Below, one piece after another: positions 49,839 through 58,083 of a stretch of 64,000 bases of DNA. Every line of letters begins with the position of its first letter. Positions within the stretch are counted from its first letter, which is position 1. The position numbers were made by a program, and so were the translations under genes. The DNA lies in assembly GCA_938036625.1 (NCBI GenBank), contig CALHQH010000046.1:13877-77876 (forward strand). Direction: 5' to 3'. Origin of the DNA: an uncultured Candidatus Saccharibacteria bacterium (GTDB lineage: Bacteria; Patescibacteriota; Saccharimonadia; Saccharimonadales; Saccharimonadaceae). The notes below the pieces were generated by a model. That model was not told where the DNA came from and searched no databases. It worked only from the letters and a program-made list of their open reading frames with translations.

Positions 49839-50816
49839 CTACTTCGTCGTATTCACCTCATAACTCGTATTGGTACTCTCGAAGAAGTTCACCAGCTCCA
49901 GCGTGTCGTTGGCGGCGGCCATCCACTTGGCTGGGTTGGTGACGTTGTACTCTGGCTCAAAGCCCAGCTCTTCCAGCCGCCGGTCGGTCATGTACATCAC
50001 ATATTGGTTGACGTAGTCGGCGTTGAGGCCCAGGATACCACGCGGCAGCATGTCTTTGTTATACGCCTTTTCGAGCTCAACGGCTTCCAGGATCAGGCTG
50101 CGGATTTCGTCGGCAAATTCCTCGGTTTGTAGATCTGGGTTTTCGTGCAGAATCGTCAGTAGCAGGTTAATGCCAAACTCCAGGTGTAGATTTTCATCCT
50201 TCGTCACCCAGTCGAGCAGCGTGCCGACGTTGCGCAGCAGATTGCGCCGGCGGAAGCTCATCCCCACCATAAAGCCACTGTAGAACCAGATCCCCTCTAG
50301 CACGATATTATACGCCACCAGGTTGCGCACAAAATCCTTCTTGCCCTCCAGCGTCGTCACATCCGGGCGCTCCTCCATCATGCGCGTAACGTATTTGGTC
50401 TGGAAGGCAGCTTTATCGGCCAGGGATTTTTTGCCCCAGCCGGCGGCATAAATTTCCTCACGGTCAAACGGGAAGGTCTCGATAATATACTCGAACGTCA
50501 TAAAGTGATTGGCCTCTTCCCACATCTGCTTCGAAAGATACAGGTGGCACTCGGCGGCATTAACACAGGGGTAAATACCAAAAGCCAGCGATTTATTAAT
50601 CAGCAGCTCGTTGGGATTAAGGTAGCTAATCACCGTCTTCAGGGCATGCTTTTCGTCCTCGCTCAATTTCTCAAAATCGGCCAAATCCTGGCTTAGCTGC
50701 ACCTCATTGGGGAACCACGTGTTAGCCACCGCTTGGTTGTATAAGCGGTACGCCCAGTCATAGCGCACCGGCTTGAGCTGCAAGCCATCGCGTACGCCTG
50801 ATCCTAGAATGCCCAT
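49839..50816 (-). CDS. nrdB: Ribonucleotide reductase beta subunit, candidate class Ic
   Basis: A 325-residue R2 subunit, which generates the oxidant for ribonucleotide reduction. It has the metal-ligand motifs EEANHFMTFEY, NIVLEGIWFYSGF and VTKDENLHLEFG. By spacing to the EANH motif, the residue at the E. coli Asp84 position is Glu (NPNELL), and the residue at the Tyr122 position is Phe (EANHFMTF). Glu plus Phe is the pattern of class Ic enzymes such as that of Chlamydia trachomatis, which use a Mn/Fe centre and no tyrosyl radical. GGAGGTAATA precedes the ATG. It is the third gene of nrdA-orf-nrdB. Confidence 0.93.
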   Translation of the reverse strand: MGILGSGVRDGLQLKPVRYDWAYRLYNQAVANTWFPNEVQLSQDLADFEKLSEDEKHALKTVISYLNPNELLINKSLAFGIYPCVNAAECHLYLSKQMWEEANHFMTFEYIIETFPFDREEIYAAGWGKKSLADKAAFQTKYVTRMMEERPDVTTLEGKKDFVRNLVAYNIVLEGIWFYSGFMVGMSFRRRNLLRNVGTLLDWVTKDENLHLEFGINLLLTILHENPDLQTEEFADEIRSLILEAVELEKAYNKDMLPRGILGLNADYVNQYVMYMTDRRLEELGFEPEYNVTNPAKWMAAANDTLELVNFFESTNTSYEVNTTK

Positions 50817-50941
50817 TATTACCTCCTTGTTGTATTACTTAATAATTTCGTATCTAATAATTTTTACCAGTCGTATTCTACTCGTCATATCCCCCGACAC
50901 GTTCTCCATCTTCTGGACTAGCCTCTGGATACTAGATAATC

Positions 50942-51304
50942 CTACGATTCTGGATCAATCGATGGCGTCTCGTCAGATATTTGACCATCCTGCTCTTCAG
51001 CACTCGCATCAGTGCCAAAAATATCGAGCTCCGGCTGGGTCCACCCTTGAGGCTTATCGGGGTGGTATATATTCCCCATACCTCGGCTATCCCACGACGG
51101 GTCACTTGCCGTTACGTCGCCAGGCACAGCGTGGACATCGCTGTCTTTGTGCGTGCTATTCACCCCCTCCAGTGCTGCAGCGCCAACACCACGGCTCACA
51201 CTCAAGGTGGCCAATTCGGCTCGCTCTGAGAGCGGCAACTTAGCAAAGTCTATCATGTCTTGCTCACCCCTCATCCCTGCTACTGAGGTTTTTTCTTCGT
51301 ACAT
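50942..51304 (-). CDS. Hypothetical acidic protein between nrdA and nrdB
   Basis: Function not recognised. The 120-residue product is acidic, soluble, low in hydrophobic residues and free of cysteine, with a helical N-terminus (IDFAKLPLSERAELATLSVS) and a disordered Asp/Glu/Ser-rich C-terminus. It starts 3 nt after the nrdA stop with GGAGGAG in the end of nrdA, and ends 125 bp before nrdB, so it is co-transcribed. It is not NrdH, NrdI or NrdR in any visible feature. It could regulate or scaffold the reductase (inference). Confidence 0.7.
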   Translation of the reverse strand: MYEEKTSVAGMRGEQDMIDFAKLPLSERAELATLSVSRGVGAAALEGVNSTHKDSDVHAVPGDVTASDPSWDSRGMGNIYHPDKPQGWTQPELDIFGTDASAEEQDGQISDETPSIDPES

Positions 51305-51307
51305 AAT

Positions 51308-53737
51308 CTACTCCTCCTTCCCTTCCTCTTGTTTCTTGCGTGTGCGGTAGAAGCCACCAAAGCCCACGCGCTTCGCATCTTGGTGGAGTTTTTGCTCGGT
51401 TTTGTTAGCGCGAATGGAGACCTGCTCGGACTGGTGGCGTGGCTTCACGTGCAAATAATACGTCGTTTTCAGGCCGCGACGCCAGGCTTCACTGTAGATC
51501 GTAATATACTCCTCGATATTACGCGATTCTAAATACATATTGCGGCTAATCGCTTGATCGACCCACTTCTGAGCGCGGGCCGCCACCTCGATGAAGGCGT
51601 AGGGGCTCAGCTGAAAGCTCGTCTTATACACATCGCGCACCGCCTGAGGGATCTGCTCCATGTGCTGGATGTCGCCTTGGTTAGTAAGCAGCTCATCCTT
51701 GAGCTCCTCCCACAAGCCGAGGGCTTTGAGCTTGCGCACCAGGTTAGCATTAACCTCGAGGAATTTGCCATTGAGCGTGCTCCGGCTAAAGATCTGGCTA
51801 AATTGCGGGTCGATCCCTGGAGTGGTGCCCGTCACGTGCGAGATATTGGCGGTAGGCGCGATGGCCATCAGCGTGGCATTGCGCATGCCGCGTTGCACCT
51901 TGGAGCGGAGCGCCTCCCAGTCGAGGCGGCGAGTCGTGTTAATTGCTACTACTTCACCCCGCTGCGCGCCAAGCCGGTCGATCGTGTCGATAGGCAATTC
52001 CCCCTTGCTCCAGCCACTGCCAGCAAAGTTAGGATAGCTACCGCGCGTCACTGCCAGCTCGGCCGACTCATCGATGGCATAGTAGCTAATAAACTCCGCC
52101 AATTGGTCAACCAGCTCATACGCCGCCTCAGATTCGTAGCTCAGCTCGAGCTTCTCTAGCACATCAGCCAGGCCCATAAAGCCCAGGCCAATCGCCCGGT
52201 TTTGCAGATTGCTATTCATCGCTTCAGGGATGGGTGTTGTGGTAATGTCTACAAGGTTATCAAGCTGGCGCGTGGCCGAGCGCGTGGCCTGCTCGAGCCG
52301 TGGCCAATCCCACGTCTTGGTCGCGTCATCCAGGAAAGCGCTGAGGTTAATACTCACCAGATTACACACCGCAATATTGTGCTCATCTTGCGGCAAGGTG
52401 ATCTCTGTACAGAGGTTGCTGAGGTGAATAGTACCAGTGTTATTGTTAAGCGCCCGGAGATTGATGGCGTCCTTCCAGGTGAGCCATGGGTGGCCGGTCG
52501 CCTGCAAACTACTCAGAATTCTGTGGAATTGCTGGCGCGCAGGTAGCTTGTCATAAGCGCGTAGCTTACCCGCTTCGGCCTGGGTGATGTAATACGCATA
52601 CCGCTTAGCGAAAGCCGCACCATACAGCTCGCTCAAGTCACTCACCTCAGCTGGGTCAAAGAGATACCAGTCTTCATCAGCCTGCACCCGGCGCATAAAT
52701 TCATCGCTAATAAACACCGCCGTGTCGAGGTAGCGTGTCCGCAAATACGGGTCGCCGGAGTTTGAGCGTAGGTCGATGAATTCTCTAAAATCGATGTGCC
52801 AGTTCTCCATATACACCGCTGCCGCACCCATCTTTTTGCCTTTGCGCGACACCGCAAACAGTGCCGTGTCGACCATCTTCATAAAGGGGATTGGCCCGGT
52901 ACTTGTTGTATTAGTTGTCTTGACGGGGCTACCCGCCGCCCGCAGCTTCGTAAAACTGACACCGATACCGCCTGTCCCTTTAGCAATCCACATTGTATCG
53001 CGCACACTCTTGGCAATCGACTCCATATCATCCTGCACTTCCATGACGAAGCAGTTGCTCAGCTGCGGGAACAACCCACCAGCATTGACGCGAGTGCTAC
53101 CGCCCGGGCTGTATTCGAGATTAGCCATGTGCTGGTAAAACTCAATGGCTGCCTCGGTGGGGTGCTCCTCGTTGTAACTCAGTCCCATGGCAATGCGCAT
53201 GGTGGTAAACTGCGGCACTTCGAGCGGCTCACCGTTTTGCTTGCGCAGGGCGTAGCGATTGCGGTTGGTCACCACGCCAAGATATTTACTCAGTCTGTCT
53301 TTACTCGGGTCAAGTGCAGCAGCCAGGTGCTCGAGGTCGAAGATTGTCTCATCTTGCATGCGCGGGTCGAGCAAACCGTCGGCCACCGCCTGGCGAATAT
53401 AACGCGGGAAGGCCTCCCTATGACGCTGGCGCAGCTCTTCATCAGTGGTATATACGCCCAGCAAATCGCGGTAGATCGTGCCCAGCAGCAGGCGCGCCGC
53501 AATCGTATCGTAGTCTGGGTCATCCTTGATGTTCTGCACCACCGTCTGGATGAGCGTCTCTTCCAGCTGCTTGGTCGTCATCCCATCAAAGAGCGTCAGC
53601 TGTAGCTCGCGAGCGATCTGCACAATCTTCTGTAACGGATCGGCCAGCCCCTGGCTTGCCGCCAACAACGTGGCATTTATCTTGGTTGTGTCGAATGGCT
53701 CGGTCGTGCCATCGCGCTTGGTAATATGAATTGTCAT
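51308..53737 (-). CDS. nrdA: Ribonucleotide reductase alpha subunit, without C-terminal redox cysteines
   Basis: An 809-residue class I R1 subunit. It starts with an ATP-cone (about 3-90; TIHITKRDGTTEPFDTTKIN). The catalytic barrel has the active-site cysteines in LSNCFVMEVQDDM, in LSNLCTEITLPQ and in AVCNLVSINLSAF, and the radical-transfer pair Tyr-Tyr in LKTTYYLHVKPRHQS. The C-terminus, GFGGFYRTRKKQEEGKEE, has no cysteine, whereas R1 proteins normally end with a CxxC or CxxxxC pair reduced by thioredoxin. GGGGAGGG precedes two adjacent ATGs (53740, 53737). It heads the nrd operon. Confidence 0.95.
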   Translation of the reverse strand: MTIHITKRDGTTEPFDTTKINATLLAASQGLADPLQKIVQIARELQLTLFDGMTTKQLEETLIQTVVQNIKDDPDYDTIAARLLLGTIYRDLLGVYTTDEELRQRHREAFPRYIRQAVADGLLDPRMQDETIFDLEHLAAALDPSKDRLSKYLGVVTNRNRYALRKQNGEPLEVPQFTTMRIAMGLSYNEEHPTEAAIEFYQHMANLEYSPGGSTRVNAGGLFPQLSNCFVMEVQDDMESIAKSVRDTMWIAKGTGGIGVSFTKLRAAGSPVKTTNTTSTGPIPFMKMVDTALFAVSRKGKKMGAAAVYMENWHIDFREFIDLRSNSGDPYLRTRYLDTAVFISDEFMRRVQADEDWYLFDPAEVSDLSELYGAAFAKRYAYYITQAEAGKLRAYDKLPARQQFHRILSSLQATGHPWLTWKDAINLRALNNNTGTIHLSNLCTEITLPQDEHNIAVCNLVSINLSAFLDDATKTWDWPRLEQATRSATRQLDNLVDITTTPIPEAMNSNLQNRAIGLGFMGLADVLEKLELSYESEAAYELVDQLAEFISYYAIDESAELAVTRGSYPNFAGSGWSKGELPIDTIDRLGAQRGEVVAINTTRRLDWEALRSKVQRGMRNATLMAIAPTANISHVTGTTPGIDPQFSQIFSRSTLNGKFLEVNANLVRKLKALGLWEELKDELLTNQGDIQHMEQIPQAVRDVYKTSFQLSPYAFIEVAARAQKWVDQAISRNMYLESRNIEEYITIYSEAWRRGLKTTYYLHVKPRHQSEQVSIRANKTEQKLHQDAKRVGFGGFYRTRKKQEEGKEE

Positions 53738-53841
53738 CATCCCTCCCCTTGGGCTCCTTACTATACGGTGCACAAAACCAGCCACCAGGGCACGCCTGGA
53801 GCCAAGCTGTATTGTTTGTCTCTCCCGTGTTTATGTGTGCT

Positions 53842-53878
53842 CGCTATATATGTAGCGTCTATCCCCTACTATAGACGC
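53842..53878. promoter_or_regulatory. Nested inverted repeats upstream of nrdA
   Basis: Two overlapping dyads: CGCTA-TATATG-TAGCG (53842-53857) and GCGTCTAT / ATAGACGC (53855-53878, 8-nt loop). They lie about 105-140 bp upstream of nrdA. The first resembles the NrdR box pattern (CTATATATAG core), so control by NrdR is possible but unproven. Confidence 0.45.
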
Positions 53879-53971
53879 CAGATGTGGTGCTTGGCAAGGG
53901 GTTTTGTGAAAACTACAACCGATTTTGCGAGCGACCTCTGTGGGTGCTGGTGGCACACCATGGCCTTGGGT

Positions 53972-54050
53972 AAAAAATATCTGGAGGCCAGCGTTAGTGC
54001 AAGCGGGTAGAGTTCTATTGCACTATCCGTGCCAGAATATTATATAAAGC
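53972..54050. mobile_element. MITE-like element, degraded copy 3
   Basis: About 80 bp in the orientation of copy 1, keeping the AAATATCTGGAGGCCAGC block and a GCAAGCGG block but lacking clear terminal repeats. It lies 14 bp from copy 2, in inverted orientation to it. Confidence 0.5.
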
Positions 54051-54063
54051 AACAGCTATGCCA

Positions 54064-54164
54064 CTCTATCACCAGACCGAAAATGTTCCGGCCAGATTAT
54101 ACTATAGTGATTTTCCGCTCGCTGAGTGGCTGGCCTCCAAATATTTTCTTGTCTGGTGATAGAG
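54064..54164. mobile_element. MITE-like inverted-repeat element, copy 2
   Basis: 101 bp with perfect 14-bp terminal repeats CTCTATCACCAGAC and imperfect continuation inward (GAAAATnTT…GGCCAG). The sequence is about 87% identical to copy 1 in reverse; nearly all differences are transitions. No open reading frame. Confidence 0.7.
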
Positions 54165-54248
54165 CAGCTTGGTGTATAGTAAGTAATTTTGATAATGGCT
54201 TACCGCCACTAGTGCAAACTATCTCTCGCACTACTCCAATGGAGTGTA

Positions 54249-54273
54249 AAAACCGGTCGCAATGACCGATTTT
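54249..54273 (-). terminator. Intrinsic terminator, probably of the spermidine synthase-like gene
   Basis: A stem AAATCGGTC / GACCGGTTT (one G-U) with a 5-nt loop and a T5 tail in the minus direction, about 115 bp past the stop at 54390. Confidence 0.65.
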
Positions 54274-54389
54274 CAGCCCAGCGCAAGAGGTCGATCCCTG
54301 GAAGATATCGACCATTATAGCGATCTATCGAAGGGAGTGTGGGGAGGGTGAGCGTGAGATACAGCGCATTAACTAACGAGTGTACATCA

Positions 54390-55859
54390 CTAAGAGCGCC
54401 CATTACGCTCAGACACCTCCCGACACTCCTGCCGGAGCCGCTCGAGAGGGGCATAATCATCATGGTACGGCGGCTGGCTAGCGAAGGGAGCTGGCTGGTG
54501 AGCGGTGCCACCACCGTACGTCGCCACGACATTAGTATATTCCCAGCCATCTGCCCGCTCGTAGCGGAAGCTCCCCTGCCCCAATAGAGCAGCATACGGC
54601 GCATCCTGAGCAGCAAACAGTGGCTGGCAGGCTGGCTGGCGGCTGGCAATCATATTAACCACCACACGGGCGTGCGGGCGAAGATGCCGCTTGAGTGCGG
54701 TAGCATACTCTTGTGTTGCCAGCGAGGTGGGTACATCGCCATCGTTATAGACATCAACGAGGACGATATCGTACTGCTCGGTGCTGCGCTCGAGGAAGAC
54801 GCGCGCATCTTGGAAGATCGGCCGCACATTGGCTGGGTCGCGATAATAAAAATACTGGCGAGCAATCGGCAAGAGCCCTGGATCAATCTCTACTACATCG
54901 ATCTGACTCTGCGGATAGCGCTGGGCAAGGAGGCGCGGCACCGTGAAGGTCCCACCACCCAGCACCAAAATGCGCTGGCGCTGCGGGGCTTGCTCCACCG
55001 CCTGCATCATCTGACGCGTGTACCAAAATGGCAGCTGCTGCGGCTGCCCGACTACCACACCAGACTGCACGCCGGCCGGGCCACTGGCAATCCCGCGGAT
55101 AATCGCACCATCCTGCCGATGCCATTGCTGGAGTGTGTAGTGCGCCGCCGCGGTATCGATCGTCTGCGCAGCCTGGGCTCGCACCACTGGTGCCACGCGA
55201 TAGCCCAGCGCCAAGCCCACACACAGCACACTCACCACCACGCGCCACTGCCAACGCTGGCCTGGCACCACCAGCCAGCTGGCTAGCACGAGCAGGCTAA
55301 TAAGCACCACCAACACGTCGTGAATCCCCAGCCAACCAAACAGGAAAAACCCCGCCGCAAAGGTGCCAACGATCCCACCAATCGAATTCACCGCACTCAG
55401 CGACGCCACCGACCGCCCCGTTCGCGCTAGCGTCTCTGTCTGCCGCTCCACCAGGTAGGGACTCACTGCTCCCAGCACCAGGCTGGTTGGTGCAAAGAGC
55501 AGGCTTGCCGCCACCGTAGCCTGCAGACGAATATCGATCGGCAATTGCGCCACCCACCGCAGTATATCGTGGTATTGGCACAGCATTGTTAGTACCAGCA
55601 GTGCCGCACCAAGCAGCAGCCAGGCCACATCGCCATCGCGCGAGCGTGCATCGGCCAACACGCCGCCCAGCCAGTATCCCAGGCTCATCGCTGCAATAAT
55701 GACACCAATAATGCTCGCCCACACATAGGTCGACGCCCCCACCACTGGCGACATCACCCGCGCTGCCACCAGCTCAAACACCATCACACAAAACCCCGCC
55801 ACAAACGCAATCACCAAACGTCGATACGGTAGCGGCATTATCAGTCGTTTCAGTTTCAT
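54390..55859 (-). CDS. Fused membrane/spermidine synthase-like protein
   Basis: A 489-residue fusion. The N-terminal part (about 10-230) has six or seven membrane helices of the spermidine-synthase-associated membrane type (FELVAARVMSPVVGASTYVW). The C-terminal part (about 250-450) is an aminopropyltransferase-type Rossmann domain: ILVLGGGTFTVPRLLAQRYP, DVVEIDPGLLPIARQYF and YDIVLVDVYNDGDVP. The class is annotated as fused MFS/spermidine synthase in many bacteria and need not make spermidine. TACAAT lies 6 nt before the ATG at 55859 with no ribosome site, suggesting a leaderless mRNA. It is divergent from the ABC exporter genes, 90 bp away. Confidence 0.85.
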   Translation of the reverse strand: MKLKRLIMPLPYRRLVIAFVAGFCVMVFELVAARVMSPVVGASTYVWASIIGVIIAAMSLGYWLGGVLADARSRDGDVAWLLLGAALLVLTMLCQYHDILRWVAQLPIDIRLQATVAASLLFAPTSLVLGAVSPYLVERQTETLARTGRSVASLSAVNSIGGIVGTFAAGFFLFGWLGIHDVLVVLISLLVLASWLVVPGQRWQWRVVVSVLCVGLALGYRVAPVVRAQAAQTIDTAAAHYTLQQWHRQDGAIIRGIASGPAGVQSGVVVGQPQQLPFWYTRQMMQAVEQAPQRQRILVLGGGTFTVPRLLAQRYPQSQIDVVEIDPGLLPIARQYFYYRDPANVRPIFQDARVFLERSTEQYDIVLVDVYNDGDVPTSLATQEYATALKRHLRPHARVVVNMIASRQPACQPLFAAQDAPYAALLGQGSFRYERADGWEYTNVVATYGGGTAHQPAPFASQPPYHDDYAPLERLRQECREVSERNGRS

Positions 55860-55949
55860 AGGAGTATTGTAGCATGGCTGGCAAGCTATGTTTTTTGGAT
55901 ATTATATCGCTGCTCTTTACATCGTACCTCGATATGATATGATATTGTT

Positions 55950-56693
55950 ATGGAAGCAACAGATTCTATCATCACCGTCAGCCATTTTTCGATGAAATTT
56001 GGCAAGACCAGCGTCATCGACGACCTCAGCTTTGAGGTGAAACGCGGCGAGACGTTTGGGTTTTTGGGGAGCAACGGCTCGGGCAAGACCACCACGATCC
56101 GCTCACTCCTCGGCATTTATCAACCAACTGGTGGCAAGCTACTCATCGATGGCACACCATACTCTGTCTCGGGCGACGTCAAGCTTGGCTACCTGCCAGA
56201 GGAGCGCGGCCTCTACAAGAAGGAGAGCGTCATCGACACGATGATCTACTTTGGCCAGCTTAAGGGTCTGGGCCGCAGCGAAGCACGTAGCAAGTCGCTC
56301 GCCTTCCTCGAGCGGGTTGGCCTGGCCAACAAAGCCAAGACCCGCCTGGACAAGCTCAGTGGTGGCCAGCAGCAAAAGGTTCAGCTCGGCATCACCATTA
56401 TCAACGACCCAGAACTCATCATTCTCGACGAGCCCACCAAAGGTTTCGACCCGGTCAACCGGCGCTTACTGATGGAGATCATTGAGGAGCACCAAGCCAA
56501 GGGAGCCACAGTGGTGATGATCACCCACCAGATGGACGAAGTCGAGCGCCTATGCGACCGCGTTCTCTTGCTCAAAGATGGCGTGGCTCATGCCTATGGC
56601 ACAATAGACGAGGTGCGCACGCAGTTTGGCGGCAAGTCGCTCGACGATATCTTCATCCAGGTCTATAGCCAGCCCAGCAAGGAGGACAACTAA
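55950..56693 (+). CDS. ABC exporter ATP-binding protein (NatA-like)
   Basis: A 247-residue ATPase. Walker A is FLGSNGSGKTTTIRSLLGIY, the Q-loop region is LGYLPEERGLYKKESV, the signature is KLSGGQQQKVQLGITI, Walker B is LIILDEPTKGFDPVN and the switch His is in MITHQMDEVERLCDR. The YLPEERGLY element and the C-terminal extension are typical of the NatA/YhaQ group, which pair with ABC-2 permeases. TATGAT lies 6 nt before the ATG. It overlaps no other gene and is followed 1 nt later by the permease. The substrate may be Na+, peptides or lipids and cannot be told from the sequence. Confidence 0.92.
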   Translation: MEATDSIITVSHFSMKFGKTSVIDDLSFEVKRGETFGFLGSNGSGKTTTIRSLLGIYQPTGGKLLIDGTPYSVSGDVKLGYLPEERGLYKKESVIDTMIYFGQLKGLGRSEARSKSLAFLERVGLANKAKTRLDKLSGGQQQKVQLGITIINDPELIILDEPTKGFDPVNRRLLMEIIEEHQAKGATVVMITHQMDEVERLCDRVLLLKDGVAHAYGTIDEVRTQFGGKSLDDIFIQVYSQPSKEDN

Positions 56694-56694
56694 T

Positions 56695-57909
56695 ATGCAT
56701 AACCTATCTACCGTCATCCGCTTCGAGATCACCCGTTCGCTCAAGAAGAAGTCGTTTTGGCTTGCGGCGATCAGCTTCCCGCTGGTGTTTGCCGTGCTCT
56801 TTGGCGTCATCTTCCTCTCTAATAAAGCCTCGGCCGATGCTGCCAAGAACCTCGAGAAGCAATCCTTTAGCTTTGCTGTGACGGATGAGTCGAAGCTCGT
56901 TAAGCCAGAGCTGCTTGCCGCTACCAAAGCCCAGCCCGTCGCTGCCACGGACAAAGACGCCACCATCAAGCGGGTCCAAGAAGGCAAGCTCGACGCCTAC
57001 ATCTACTACCCCAAAGACATCGCCAAAGAACGGGTGGAAGTCTACGGCAAAGACGTTGGGCTCTTCGACAACGGCCGTTACAGTGGTATTGCCACCAGCC
57101 TGCTCTCGAACTCTGTCCAATCAGAGGTCAGCCCAGCAGTGCGCATGGTCATCCAAGACAAAATTAACACCAAGAATACCGTCTACAAAAACGGCAAAGA
57201 ATACAACGCCATCAACGAGATGATCCTACCCGGGCTCTTCTTGGTGTTGTTCTACTTCCTCATTAGCTTCTTTGGCAACCAAATGCTCACCAGCACAACA
57301 GAGGAAAAAGAAAACCGCGTCATCGAGATGATCCTCACCACGGTACACGCTCGCACGCTCATCATCGGGAAGATTATTTCGCTCATCGTCCTGGCGTTTA
57401 TTCAGGGGTTGCTCGTTATTTTGCCAGTACTCATTGCCTATCTTTTCTTCAAAGATCAGCTACAGCTGCCTGATGTCGACCTCTCGCACATTGCGGTTGA
57501 TCCCGTACGGATTGGCATTGGCTTCCTTGCCTTTAGCGCAAGCTTCCTTTTCTTCACCGGTATGCTGGTGGCCATTGGCGCCGCTGTGCCCACTGCCAAG
57601 GAGGCCGGTAGCTTCTTTGCCACCATCATGATCCTGCTCTTTGCGCCGCTCTATGCCGCCGCTATGCTCGTCTCCACGCCAGACGCGCTGCCAAGCAAGA
57701 TCATCACCTATTTCCCACTCACCTCACCCATCCCACTCATGCTGCGTAATGCGATTGGTAACCTCAGTGCGACAGACGCCGCCATCAGCATTAGCATCTT
57801 GACCGTCTGTGCCGCCATCGCCATCATGATGGGCGTGCGCCTCTTCCGCTTTGGTGCACTCGAGTACAGCCGCAAGCTCAGCCTGCGCGAGATCTTTACC
57901 CGCAAGTAG
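56695..57909 (+). CDS. ABC-2 type permease (NatB-like)
   Basis: A 404-residue permease. One N-terminal helix (FWLAAISFPLVFAVLFGVIF) is followed by an extracytoplasmic domain of about 150 residues and five to six C-terminal helices. The family pattern TTEEKENRVIEMILTTVHAR, LIIGKIISLIVLAFIQGLLV and a C-terminal RLFRFGALEYSRKLSLREIF identifies the NatB/YhaP group. It is the partner of the ATPase upstream; AGGAGG inside the end of that gene precedes its ATG at 56695. A terminator closes the pair at 57973-57998. Confidence 0.9.
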   Translation: MHNLSTVIRFEITRSLKKKSFWLAAISFPLVFAVLFGVIFLSNKASADAAKNLEKQSFSFAVTDESKLVKPELLAATKAQPVAATDKDATIKRVQEGKLDAYIYYPKDIAKERVEVYGKDVGLFDNGRYSGIATSLLSNSVQSEVSPAVRMVIQDKINTKNTVYKNGKEYNAINEMILPGLFLVLFYFLISFFGNQMLTSTTEEKENRVIEMILTTVHARTLIIGKIISLIVLAFIQGLLVILPVLIAYLFFKDQLQLPDVDLSHIAVDPVRIGIGFLAFSASFLFFTGMLVAIGAAVPTAKEAGSFFATIMILLFAPLYAAAMLVSTPDALPSKIITYFPLTSPIPLMLRNAIGNLSATDAAISISILTVCAAIAIMMGVRLFRFGALEYSRKLSLREIFTRK

Positions 57910-57972
57910 CAGCACAGCGTGCTAGTCTATTACAGCAAAAAACTGGCACATTACCTCTATTTCGTGCCTCAT

Positions 57973-57998
57973 AACCCACCGCTTGGTCGGTGGGTTTT
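57973..57998 (+). terminator. Intrinsic terminator of the NatAB-like operon
   Basis: A stem AACCCACCG / CGGTGGGTT with a 6-nt loop and a T4 start of tail, 64 bp past the permease stop. Confidence 0.8.
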
Positions 57999-58017
57999 GG
58001 GTTCAATTTTTACCCCC

Positions 58018-58046
58018 TTGACAAAATCCCACATTCTTTCTACTAT
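58018..58046 (+). promoter_or_regulatory. Promoter of the lipoprotein-like gene
   Basis: TTGACA-17-TACTAT, 38 bp upstream of the 58084 start codon. Confidence 0.7.
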
Positions 58047-58083
58047 TAACAGTATCGATACACTATACAAGAAAGGTCAAACC

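Noticed and set aside
54289..54313. tRNA-like GGTCGATCCC segment with a hairpin
   Set aside because: Only one short stem forms; no acceptor, D or anticodon arms fit around it. No tRNA or rRNA gene was found in the window.
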